27,398 nt of DNA, taken from CAYRIY01 sp964424335 (GTDB taxonomy: Bacteria; Bacillota; Limnochordia; DTU080; RSA5). The stretch is from NCBI GenBank assembly GCA_964424335.1, contig CAYRIY010000042.1:1-27398 (forward strand), in the 5' to 3' direction. Both the position numbers and the translations under genes were made by a program. A model generated the notes under the pieces. That model was given only the letters and a program-made list of their open reading frames with translations. It ran no database searches and was not told the origin of the DNA. This document shows positions 22,076-27,398 of this stretch, one piece after another; the stretch's first letter is position 1, and each line of letters begins with the position of its first letter.

Positions 22076-23164
22076 GTGACCAATGCACAATCGTCCCAAG
22101 ATTACTGGGTGCTCGTCGGCACCTACACCCGTGGCGACAGCAAGGGGATTTACGTCCTTCGCCTCGATGGCGAAAGCGGTAAACTGAGTCCTGCCGCCGA
22201 GGTCGAAGCGGTCAATCCCACGTTCCTTGCCGTGCACCCAAGCGGACGATACGTGTACGCCGTCGGCGAGTTTGGCAAGTTTGAGGGTCGACCCACGGGC
22301 GCGGTGACGGCGTATGCTTTTGACCGTGAAACAGGAAGGCTTACACGGCTCAACTCCGTCTCGAGTATGGGCGGCTCGCCGTGTCACGTCACGGTCGACT
22401 CGAGCGGACGATTCGCGCTCGTAGCAAACTACACGGGCGGAAACGTCGCCGTCCTTCCGATCAACGCAGACGGGAGCCTAGGTGAAGCCGTTTGTGTCCA
22501 AGAACACTCCGGGTCGAGCGCGCACCCCAATCGCCAGACGGGGCCGCACCCACACTCCGTTTTCCTCGACGCCAAAAACGAGTACGCCTTCGTGCCAGAC
22601 CTCGGCATCGACCGAGTGGCGGTCTATGCTTTCGACAAGGCTACAGGCGCCCTCTCGCCCCGGCGATCGTCTTGGGCCGAGCTGCGCCCAGGCGCGGGTC
22701 CAAGGCACATGGCCTTTCACCCCAATCAAAAGAATGCCTACGTGATCAACGAACTCGACTCGACGGTCACGGTCTTTGACTACGACGGCGCCTCAGGCAG
22801 CCTAAGGCCGATACAGACGCTCTCCACACTCCCGCAAGGGTTTGATGGCAACAGCACGACTGCCGAAGTCCTCGTCCATCCGAGCGGAGCCTTCTTGTAC
22901 GGATCAAACCGAGGTCATGACAGCATCGCTTCGTTTGGCATCGCCTCCGAGACGGGTCTGCTCACGCCGCTTGGCCACGCGTCGACTCAAGGTCGGACGC
23001 CCCGCAACTTCGCGATCGATCCCACGGGCCGGCGTTTGTTTGCAGAAAACCAGGATAGCGATTCCATCGTCGAATTTTTGATCGACACCGATGGAACGCT
23101 GCGTCCTACGGGCCAGGTAATCCGCGTTCCGGCCCCGGTTTGCATCAAGTTTGTACCCTGTTGA
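22076..23164 (+). CDS. Lactonase family beta-propeller protein (6-phosphogluconolactonase type)
   Basis: A 362-residue cytosolic seven-bladed propeller of the YbhE/Pgl lactonase family (PF10282). Blade repeats of the form HPSGRYVYAVGE, VDSSGRFALVANYTGGNVAVLPI, LDAKNEYAFVPDLGIDRVAVYAFD, HPNQKNAYVINELDSTVTVFDYD, HPSGAFLYGSNRGHDSIASF and DPTGRRLFAENQDSDSIVEF are obvious, as are the family signatures SGGSPCHV-like and GPRHMAFHP. Members hydrolyse 6-phosphogluconolactone or other sugar lactones. The frame opens at 22037, but GTG 22076 behind GGAG at 8-9 nt is the better start. Beside an aldose dehydrogenase and a pectate lyase, an aldonolactone from an oxidised pentose or deoxyhexose is a sensible alternative substrate. 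It is divergent from PL10. Confidence 0.9.
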   Translation: MTNAQSSQDYWVLVGTYTRGDSKGIYVLRLDGESGKLSPAAEVEAVNPTFLAVHPSGRYVYAVGEFGKFEGRPTGAVTAYAFDRETGRLTRLNSVSSMGGSPCHVTVDSSGRFALVANYTGGNVAVLPINADGSLGEAVCVQEHSGSSAHPNRQTGPHPHSVFLDAKNEYAFVPDLGIDRVAVYAFDKATGALSPRRSSWAELRPGAGPRHMAFHPNQKNAYVINELDSTVTVFDYDGASGSLRPIQTLSTLPQGFDGNSTTAEVLVHPSGAFLYGSNRGHDSIASFGIASETGLLTPLGHASTQGRTPRNFAIDPTGRRLFAENQDSDSIVEFLIDTDGTLRPTGQVIRVPAPVCIKFVPC

Positions 23165-23212
23165 CCAATTTCCCCACATGACAGACGACCCGGGGTTATG
23201 GTAGGGTTAGAT

Positions 23213-23225
23213 GTCGGCTACCGAC
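23213..23225. promoter_or_regulatory. Dyad GTCGG-CTA-CCGAC upstream of the desaturase
   Basis: A perfect 5-3-5 inverted repeat 41 nt before the desaturase start, in the 102-nt spacer after the lactonase gene. It may be an operator; alone it is short enough to occur by chance. Confidence 0.3.
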
Positions 23226-23266
23226 TAAACACTTGCAGCCCGGAATGCAGCATTAGGAGATGAATT

Positions 23267-24385
23267 GTGACTGAACTGACGCATCTACGCGAGTACACCA
23301 AAGAGCTCAAGAAGAGACTGCCGCGCGAGTATTTCAAACCTGTGCCTTCCCGGCTCCTATGGCTTATCCCGCACCTTGGATCGATCGTCGCCTGCATCTG
23401 GCTCCTCTACACGTACGACTTGCCCGTCTTGGTGAAGCTGGGCGTATCCTTTCTGATCAGCCTGTCCTTTTCAGCGCTCGGGTTTTTGGCCCACGAAGTG
23501 CTGCACGGCTCGGTCGTGAAGACGCCGTTTGTACGAGATACGGTCGGGGCGATCTGCTTTGCCCCCTTTGCGCTCGGCCCGAAGATCTGGCGCAAGTGGC
23601 ACAATGTCGAGCACCATGGGCACACCCAAGGCGATCAGGATCCGGACGCCATGGGCACGCTCGAAGACTTTCACAATCGCCGCGGCGTGCGAGCGCTCTA
23701 CTCGCTTCACCCGCAAATTCGCAGTTTCGTGACGTTCGGCGCGTTTTTTATTTGGTTCACGCTGCACGCGTTTTTCATGCTGGTTCAGTTTTTCCCATCG
23801 CTCAGCAAGCGTGACCGCGCCCATGTGGCACTGCAGTTTGTCCTTCCAATCGCGGGCTGGACGCTCTTTTTAGTTTGGTTTGGGTGGGATCTGTTTCTTT
23901 ACGCGTACTTGATCCCGCACTTCCTTGCTAACTTCACGGTGATGAGCTACATCGCCACGAACCACATGTTGAACCCGCTCACTCCGGTGAACGACCCCTT
24001 GGCCAACAGCCTCACGGTGACCAAACCGCGGTGGGTCGACGCGATCCACCTCAACTTCTCCCATCACACGGAGCATCACGTCTTTCCGGCCATGAACCCG
24101 AAGTATGCGCCAAAAGTGAAGGCCCTCATGAAAGAGCTATGGCCGGACCGGTACAATGAGATGCCTCATTGGAGAGCGCTACAGGCAATTTGGCGCACGC
24201 CTCGGCTCTATCGCAACGAGAGCGAACTTGCCGACCCCAAGCGCCAACTCGCCTACCCGGTCCTAGGTCGAGGTCTCGTCGTCGGCGAGACGAAAGGCGT
24301 CCCCTATTCCGAGACGGAAAATCCCCATGTGGAGCATGTAACGTCAGAAAGAATAGCGGAAACGGCGCCACGTCCGGCGAATTAA
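23267..24385 (+). CDS. Membrane-bound fatty acid desaturase
   Basis: A 372-residue integral membrane di-iron enzyme. All three histidine boxes are present: HEVLH (76-80), HNVEHH with a further His (112-119), and HHTEHH (266-271). Hydrophobic segments flank them at about 31-48, 54-74, 93-103, 155-178 and 187-212, typical of acyl-lipid or acyl-CoA desaturases (PF00487). It introduces a double bond in a fatty acyl chain at the inner membrane and needs O2 and an electron donor, so the organism probably meets oxygen. The start is GTG 23267, 7 nt after AGGAG; a nearby ATG at 23260 is out of frame and stops at once. It stands alone, 102 nt after the lactonase, and is followed by two structured elements. 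It is not obviously related to the sugar genes. Confidence 0.92.
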   Translation: MTELTHLREYTKELKKRLPREYFKPVPSRLLWLIPHLGSIVACIWLLYTYDLPVLVKLGVSFLISLSFSALGFLAHEVLHGSVVKTPFVRDTVGAICFAPFALGPKIWRKWHNVEHHGHTQGDQDPDAMGTLEDFHNRRGVRALYSLHPQIRSFVTFGAFFIWFTLHAFFMLVQFFPSLSKRDRAHVALQFVLPIAGWTLFLVWFGWDLFLYAYLIPHFLANFTVMSYIATNHMLNPLTPVNDPLANSLTVTKPRWVDAIHLNFSHHTEHHVFPAMNPKYAPKVKALMKELWPDRYNEMPHWRALQAIWRTPRLYRNESELADPKRQLAYPVLGRGLVVGETKGVPYSETENPHVEHVTSERIAETAPRPAN

Positions 24386-24397
24386 CTCATCCAGGCC

Positions 24398-24482
24398 GCT
24401 GTTCGTTTACGTGGGCGCTCGGTCGAGCCATCCAGGCCTGTGGAAGGCCTTCGCGATGCCCCGCGACACGTAAACGAACAGC
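24398..24482. other. Cloverleaf-like palindromic element (possible ncRNA or cruciform)
   Basis: A perfect 16-bp inverted repeat GCTGTTCGTTTACGTG (24398-24413) / CACGTAAACGAACAGC (24467-24482) encloses three hairpins in order: GCTC-GGTC-GAGC (24417-24428), AGGCC-7 nt-GGCCT (24434-24450) and TCGCG-6 nt-CGCGA (24451-24466), the last abutting the closing stem. The 85 nt therefore folds as a four-way junction. It begins 12 nt after the desaturase stop. No T-tract follows and no tRNA landmarks (T-loop, anticodon arm) are present. Confidence 0.7.
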
Positions 24483-24506
24483 AACCGGAGATACGTTCTG
24501 CTAGGA

Positions 24507-24608
24507 GTCACCCACTTGCCGCCCGGCCATATCTGCCCGGCCAAGCCACGAGCGGATCAAAATCTATAGGGCCAGCATCGCTGGCCCTAGTGAGCGGCAA
24601 GTGGGGAC
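24507..24608 (+). repeat. Palindromic structured repeat, copy B (homologue of 4552-4656, opposite strand)
   Basis: The ends form a 15-bp stem with one bulged A (inner perfect part CCCACTTGCCGC / GCGGCAAGTGGG, 24511-24522 and 24594-24605). Inside are CCGG/CCGG with a 10-nt loop (24523-24540) and the hairpin TAGGGCCAGC-ATC-GCTGGCCCTA. Between them is a conserved unpaired stretch with CGGCCAA and CACGAGC. It lies 24 nt after the cloverleaf element and 32 nt before the PC4 gene. Confidence 0.8.
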
Positions 24609-24640
24609 AGCAGCCAACCGTTCTTATAGGAGGTCTGCAT

Positions 24641-24856
24641 ATGTCGTTTTGGGATTCTGAGGTTTTACTCGGCGAGTTTGACAAAGGTTCGGAGAAGATC
24701 TTTGTAAAGCGCGTCTCAAAAGGAAGCCGCACCTACATCGACATCCGTACCTTCTGGCTGGACGACAGCGATGAGTGGCGCCCAAGCAAAAAGGGGATCG
24801 CCGTGCCGATCGAGCTTGCGAAAGACGTGGCGGAAGCGATGCTCAAAGACTTGTAG
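24641..24856 (+). CDS. PC4/YdbC-type ssDNA-binding small protein
   Basis: A 71-residue protein matching the transcriptional coactivator p15/PC4 fold (PF02229). GEFDKGSEKIFVKRVSKGSRTYIDIRTFW gives the four-strand sheet with the usual KxxxVRxxxYKGKxxVDIRxxY pattern, then RPSKKGIAVPIELAKDVAEAML gives the PgKKGIsLp loop and the C-terminal helix. Bacterial relatives such as Lactococcus YdbC bind single-stranded DNA and RNA as dimers. Role here may be in repair, replication or transcription; that is inference. The frame opens at 24440, but ATG 24641 behind TAGGAGG is clearly the start. Structured element B lies immediately upstream and may sit in its promoter or leader. Its 3' end overlaps the convergent phosphoesterase gene by 14 nt. 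Confidence 0.85.
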   Translation: MSFWDSEVLLGEFDKGSEKIFVKRVSKGSRTYIDIRTFWLDDSDEWRPSKKGIAVPIELAKDVAEAMLKDL

Positions 24857-25778
24857 TCACATTGTAGAGCACGCGGCCGTCATCGAGTCGGATCCAGGTT
24901 TCAAAGTTTCGCTCGCCTTCCCGGAGGCGGATGACTCGAGCGCCACGGGGCTGACCGTCCCTTGGGTACGTGCTGTACCCGGTCACCTTCCCATAGGCGA
25001 GGTAAATGCCAAATCTGCGGCCGATGTAGTCATTCACGTGGTCGTGCCCGGCGAAAACCCCGATCACTTCCCCCATCTCGAGCAGGCTCGCAAAAAAGCC
25101 GGTGTTTACCTTGGGGGCGCACACGTTTTCACCCTTCATGCCCACGCATGCTCCGGCCTGCCACGCGTCCTCGTATTCAGGGACGGGTATGTGCAAAAAG
25201 CAGAGTGCGGGAACGTTTGGCCCCGCCTCGCCCCTATGGGCCTTGGCCGTCTCGCGGTACCACGCCACTTGCTCATGCGTGATCCAGCCCCAGCCGCCGA
25301 TCTCCTCGGGAGCGTACGACTGTGAGTCGATGAAGTAAAAAATCGCTCCGGGCTCGCCACCTTCCCGCTCGTCGATCCCCGCCTCGCTGCGACGAACGAC
25401 CAGCCTGTAGTTGCCGACGCCAGGAAGGTCCTCGGGCCCGGACTCCGTCAGGCAGTGCTTCATCTCGCTCGTTAAGGCCATGAGCGAAGCTCGGTCGCAA
25501 GGACCCTCATCGTCGTGGTTGCCGAAGACAAACGCCCACGGAATCCCTGCCTCCTCAATCGGCAAGACGGCCTGCCGCCACGACCAGCGAGGGTCTTCGC
25601 AACCTCCTCCGGACAGGAGATCACCCGTGACGACGACGAAGTCGGGGCGCTCCTCCTCCAGTACCTTTCGCATCAATCTTTGAGTCTGCAAGTCCTTTTC
25701 TCCGCCGTTGGTCCAGTGCAAGTCGGTGAACTGTACGATTTTGAATGTACCGTCTGTGCGAAACTGCAGCGCTTCCAA
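24843..25778 (-). CDS. Metallophosphoesterase (calcineurin-like; purple-acid-phosphatase/Dcr2 type)
   Basis: A 311-residue single-domain phosphoesterase with the five metal motifs in order: FTDLHW (Asp19, His21), VVTGDLL (Asp53), FGNHDDE (Asn87, His88), FLHIPVPEY and AGHDHVNDY. The opening LQFRTDGTFKIVQFTDLHW is typical of the PhoD-unrelated Dcr2/PAP29-like branch, whose substrates are poorly known phosphomono- or diesters. There is no signal peptide, so it is cytosolic. An open frame reaches 25847; TTG 25778 with AGGGGGT 6 nt upstream is preferred over ATG 25802, which lacks a ribosome binding site. It converges on the PC4 gene with a 14-nt overlap, which leaves no room for a separate terminator. 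A GCAGGT-G-ACCTGC dyad at 25853-25865 lies upstream. Confidence 0.88.
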   Translation of the reverse strand: MEALQFRTDGTFKIVQFTDLHWTNGGEKDLQTQRLMRKVLEEERPDFVVVTGDLLSGGGCEDPRWSWRQAVLPIEEAGIPWAFVFGNHDDEGPCDRASLMALTSEMKHCLTESGPEDLPGVGNYRLVVRRSEAGIDEREGGEPGAIFYFIDSQSYAPEEIGGWGWITHEQVAWYRETAKAHRGEAGPNVPALCFLHIPVPEYEDAWQAGACVGMKGENVCAPKVNTGFFASLLEMGEVIGVFAGHDHVNDYIGRRFGIYLAYGKVTGYSTYPRDGQPRGARVIRLREGERNFETWIRLDDGRVLYNVTTSL

Positions 25779-25878
25779 TTGACAACCCCCTGCGGCAGCC
25801 ATCAAACAGTGGCATGTGTTGGCAAGTCGATAGGGGGGATTCCACACTCACCGCAGGTGACCTGCCGATTCAAAAGAT

Positions 25879-26176
25879 CTAGACGCCTCCGTCGCGCGCT
25901 CGCTCCAACTCAGCGATGTCGATCTTGGTCATCTGAAGCATCGCCTTGGTGACGCGGCTTGCTTTCTCGGGATCGGGATCGCTCAACATGTCAATCAAGG
26001 CTGAGGGCACGACCTGCCACGAGACGCCGAACTTATCCTTTAGCCACCCGCACGCTTGCTCGAGTCCACCGTCGGACAGCCTCTCCCAATAGTGATCGAT
26101 CTCATCTTGAGACTCGCAACCGATGTGAAACGAGATCGCCTCGGTAAATCCGGACGCCCGGGGTATGAATATCCAT
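25879..26176 (-). pseudogene. VOC family (PhnB-like) gene, broken by internal deletion and frameshift
   Basis: The segment SGFTEAISFHIGCESQDEIDHYWERLSDGG through WQVVPSALIDMLSDPDPEKASRVTKAMLQMTKIDIAELERA is the C-terminal half of a PhnB / glyoxalase-superfamily protein; intact members begin about 60-70 residues earlier. In that frame no start codon or ribosome binding site precedes it. However AAAGGAG and an ATG at 26176 lie just upstream in another frame, reading MDIHTPGVRIYRG. The simplest reading is that the original N-terminal half was deleted, joining the first few codons out of frame to the last ~93. A sequencing indel plus deletion cannot be excluded. Such VOC genes commonly neighbour DGPF/ECF42 loci, as here. 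If any product is made in the remaining frame it would be non-functional. Confidence 0.7.
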
Positions 26177-26252
26177 GGTGTGATTGCTCCTTTCTGACGA
26201 CGTGGGTGGATTGCGGCAAAAGCGAGGTGCGTTTGCGATAGGTCTTGCTTGA

Positions 26253-26272
26253 CCGAATGTTGAACTATTCGG
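26253..26272. promoter_or_regulatory. Inverted repeat CCGAAT-8 nt-ATTCGG in the VOC/DGPF divergent region
   Basis: A 6-bp perfect inverted repeat with an 8-nt spacer lies 77 nt upstream of the VOC ATG remnant, in the 303-nt gene-free stretch 26177-26479. Apart from this dyad, the ECF-type promoter at 26409-26435 and the flanking ribosome binding sites, nothing else is recognisable in the stretch. Confidence 0.3.
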
Positions 26273-26408
26273 ACCACGATGATACACGTTTCGATCCTAT
26301 TGATTGCCATCTCAAACCGCTTCCCTGCTTGGCATGGCCCTCCCTGCGAGAAATGCCTTCCTAAATCCTTGCGAGCCCAAAAGAAAAAGCACAAAAAGCT
26401 CCCTGCGA

Positions 26409-26435
26409 TGTCGAGCGCGCCATTTTGGCTCCGAC
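26409..26435 (+). promoter_or_regulatory. Candidate ECF42-type promoter of the DGPF-sigma operon
   Basis: TGTCGA (26409-26414), 17 nt, then CGAC (26432-26435) matches the ECF42 motif as I recall it (TGTCGA at -35 and CG[A/T]C at -10). The DGPF start codon is 44 nt after the -10, leaving space for a short leader with GGAGG. This implies autoregulation. Confidence 0.6.
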
Positions 26436-26479
26436 TAAAGGGTGAAGGTACGAAATACTGCTGATTGGAGGAGCAAACG

Positions 26480-26884
26480 ATGAAATTCATGCTGATGATG
26501 AGTGCGCCGCTTCAGGCCGGCGCCACGGAGCTGGAGGTTGCAGATTGGCCCGCTGAAGCGATGGAAGCGAGTGTCCGCCACTGCGACCGCGTCTGCGAAG
26601 AGCTCGCGGAGACCGGTGAGTACGTCACCGGCGGCGGTCTCGCCGACCCGGGGCGAGCCAAGTTCGTCACGTCTCGAGCGGACGGATCGCCGGAGGTGAC
26701 CGACGGACCCTTCGCAGAGACCAAGGAGTTTCTCCTTGGTTACTGGATCATCGACGTCGAGAGCGTCGAACGGGCCTACGAGATCGCCGCCCGCTACTCC
26801 GCTGTTCCGGGACCGGACGGCGCCCCGGCCAACATGCCGATCGAGGTGCGCGAAGTGATGACCGCCTCGTCGGCTGAGGCGTAA
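26480..26884 (+). CDS. DGPF / YCII-related protein associated with an ECF42 sigma factor
   Basis: A 134-residue small alpha/beta protein (MKFMLMMSAP start), with the name-giving DGPF motif at residues 75-78 in GSPEVTDGPFAETKEFLLGYWIIDV. YCII-like proteins have a dimeric alpha-beta barrel fold; the DGPF class is encoded next to ECF42 sigma factors across many phyla and is usually under that sigma factor's control, but its biochemical role is not settled. ATG 26480 follows GGAGGAG and is preferred to the upstream in-frame start at 26465. The stop codon overlaps the sigma factor start (TAATG), so the two genes are co-translated. The candidate ECF42 promoter lies 44 nt upstream. No signal peptide or membrane segment. 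Confidence 0.92.
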   Translation: MKFMLMMSAPLQAGATELEVADWPAEAMEASVRHCDRVCEELAETGEYVTGGGLADPGRAKFVTSRADGSPEVTDGPFAETKEFLLGYWIIDVESVERAYEIAARYSAVPGPDGAPANMPIEVREVMTASSAEA

Positions 26885-27398
26885 TGCGCCGCCATCCAAG
26901 TCCGGGAATCGAGCGCCTGCTGCGTGACCTCGCGCCGCAGGCGCTGGCCGTCGTCACGCGACGCTTCGGCGACTTTGCGAGCGCGGAAGACGCTGTGCAG
27001 GAAGCGCTCGTGGCCGCTTCCATACAGTGGCCCGAGCGCGGTGTGCCCCAAAACCCCCGGGCATGGCTGATCCAAGTCGCTTCGAGGCGAATGAGCGATC
27101 ACATCCGATCCGAGGCGGCCAGGCGACGCCGGGAGAGCCAAGTCGCGCAGCTCGAGCCGTTTGACCGCCACGTCGACTCTATCGCCGACATCGACGAGGA
27201 GATCGGAGAGGACGACACCCTCATTCTGCTCTTCATGTGCTGTCATCCATCGCTGACGCGCCCGTCGGCGATCGCGCTCACGCTCCGAGCGGTCGGAGGG
27301 CTTTCGACGGCGGAGATCGCGAGAGCCTACTTGACGCCTGAGGCCACGATGGCCCAGCGGATCAGCCGCGCGAAGCGGCGTATCAAGGAGTCCGGGAT
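26884..27398 (+). CDS. ECF42-group RNA polymerase sigma factor, C-terminus cut by window edge
   Basis: The visible 171 residues hold sigma region 2 (RRFGDFASAEDAVQEALVAA and NPRAWLIQVASRRMSDHIR, about 25-83) and region 4 (ALTLRAVGGLSTAEIARAYL, ATMAQRISRAKRRI, about 138-168). The linker LLFMCCHPSLTRPSAIALTLR is characteristic of the SigJ-like/DUF6596 group that carries a C-terminal TPR-like extension instead of a cognate anti-sigma factor. That extension (about 240 residues in intact members) would lie beyond 27398. ATG 26884 overlaps the DGPF stop by one base. Translation coupling, the DGPF neighbour and the nearby VOC remnant all agree with ECF42. No anti-sigma gene is visible. Confidence 0.92.
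   Translation, partial: MRRHPSPGIERLLRDLAPQALAVVTRRFGDFASAEDAVQEALVAASIQWPERGVPQNPRAWLIQVASRRMSDHIRSEAARRRRESQVAQLEPFDRHVDSIADIDEEIGEDDTLILLFMCCHPSLTRPSAIALTLRAVGGLSTAEIARAYLTPEATMAQRISRAKRRIKESG

Noticed and set aside
21923..22387. N-terminal extension of the PL10 frame
   Set aside because: It overlaps the divergent lactonase coding region and contains no signal or domain; the signal sequence follows 21922.
24398..24482. Integron attC site or tRNA
   Set aside because: The arms lack the GTTRRRY/RYYYAAC core pairs of attC, there is no integrase, and the fold has a 16-bp closing stem without T-loop or anticodon features.
24507..24608. Ordinary rho-independent terminator
   Set aside because: The structure is a multi-hairpin element over 100 nt long, has no T-tract, and has a homologous inverted copy 20 kb away.
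26177..26490. N-terminal 100 residues of the 203-codon VOC frame
   Set aside because: They are unrelated to VOC proteins, overlap the divergent promoter region and lack a ribosome binding site.
1..27398. CRISPR array, prophage, toxin-antitoxin or restriction genes
   Set aside because: No regularly spaced repeats, phage structural genes, nucleases or paired small toxin genes were seen; the exact-coordinate genes are metabolic, transport and regulatory.

Overview
This is a 27.4-kb piece of a bacterial draft genome or MAG. It contains one run of exactly 100 N (6277-6376), which looks like a scaffold join of unknown true length. Base composition is moderately GC-rich, genes are packed into operons, and most starts sit behind strong AGGAGG-type ribosome binding sites, with GTG and TTG starts common. 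The exported proteins, including both ABC solute-binding proteins, have Ala-x-Ala type signal peptides and no lipobox cysteine, which hints at a periplasm (diderm cell). Sugar uptake is by ABC transporters, with no SusCD/TonB genes seen. I cannot place the organism: a diderm Bacillota-like lineage (for example Limnochordia) or an Armatimonadota-like lineage would fit, at low confidence. There are no rRNA, tRNA or CRISPR features.

The theme is plant or algal polysaccharide use. Left block (1-9095): a minus-strand operon (aldo/keto reductase, GxDLY-type SGNH hydrolase, GH127 beta-L-arabinofuranosidase cut by the window edge) diverges from a plus-strand sugar-binding protein. Then come a cytosolic-type sulfatase, a secreted CBM9-like protein, a xylose-isomerase-like TIM barrel and a glycerophosphodiester phosphodiesterase. 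Middle block (9113-21922, minus strand): a secreted pectate lyase (PL10), a secreted unknown protein with a secreted Asp-box (sialidase-fold) propeller, and an Opp/Dpp-type transporter. That transporter has an 808-residue binding protein, two permeases and a fused double ATPase, and ends with a CE7 acetyl esterase. A likely reading is that extracellular enzymes cut the polymer, ABC systems import acetylated, sulfated or arabinosylated oligosaccharides, and cytosolic enzymes strip and oxidise them.

Right block (22076-27398): a beta-propeller lactonase, a membrane fatty-acid desaturase, two structured palindromic elements, a small PC4-type ssDNA-binding protein, a metallophosphoesterase, a broken VOC (PhnB-like) gene, and a DGPF/YCII gene followed by an ECF42-type sigma factor cut by the window end.

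The observations most worth following are: (1) a ~105-bp palindromic element present twice in opposite orientation (4552-4656 and 24507-24608) with a compensatory base-pair change; (2) an 85-nt cloverleaf-like element at 24398-24482; (3) an unusual Opp-type transporter whose binding protein appears lobe-permuted and whose DppC-type permease carries a ~200-residue extracytoplasmic insert; (4) a match to the ECF42 promoter motif just upstream of the DGPF-ECF42 operon; and (5) two GTA-centred dyads in the divergent AKR/solute-binding-protein intergenic region.
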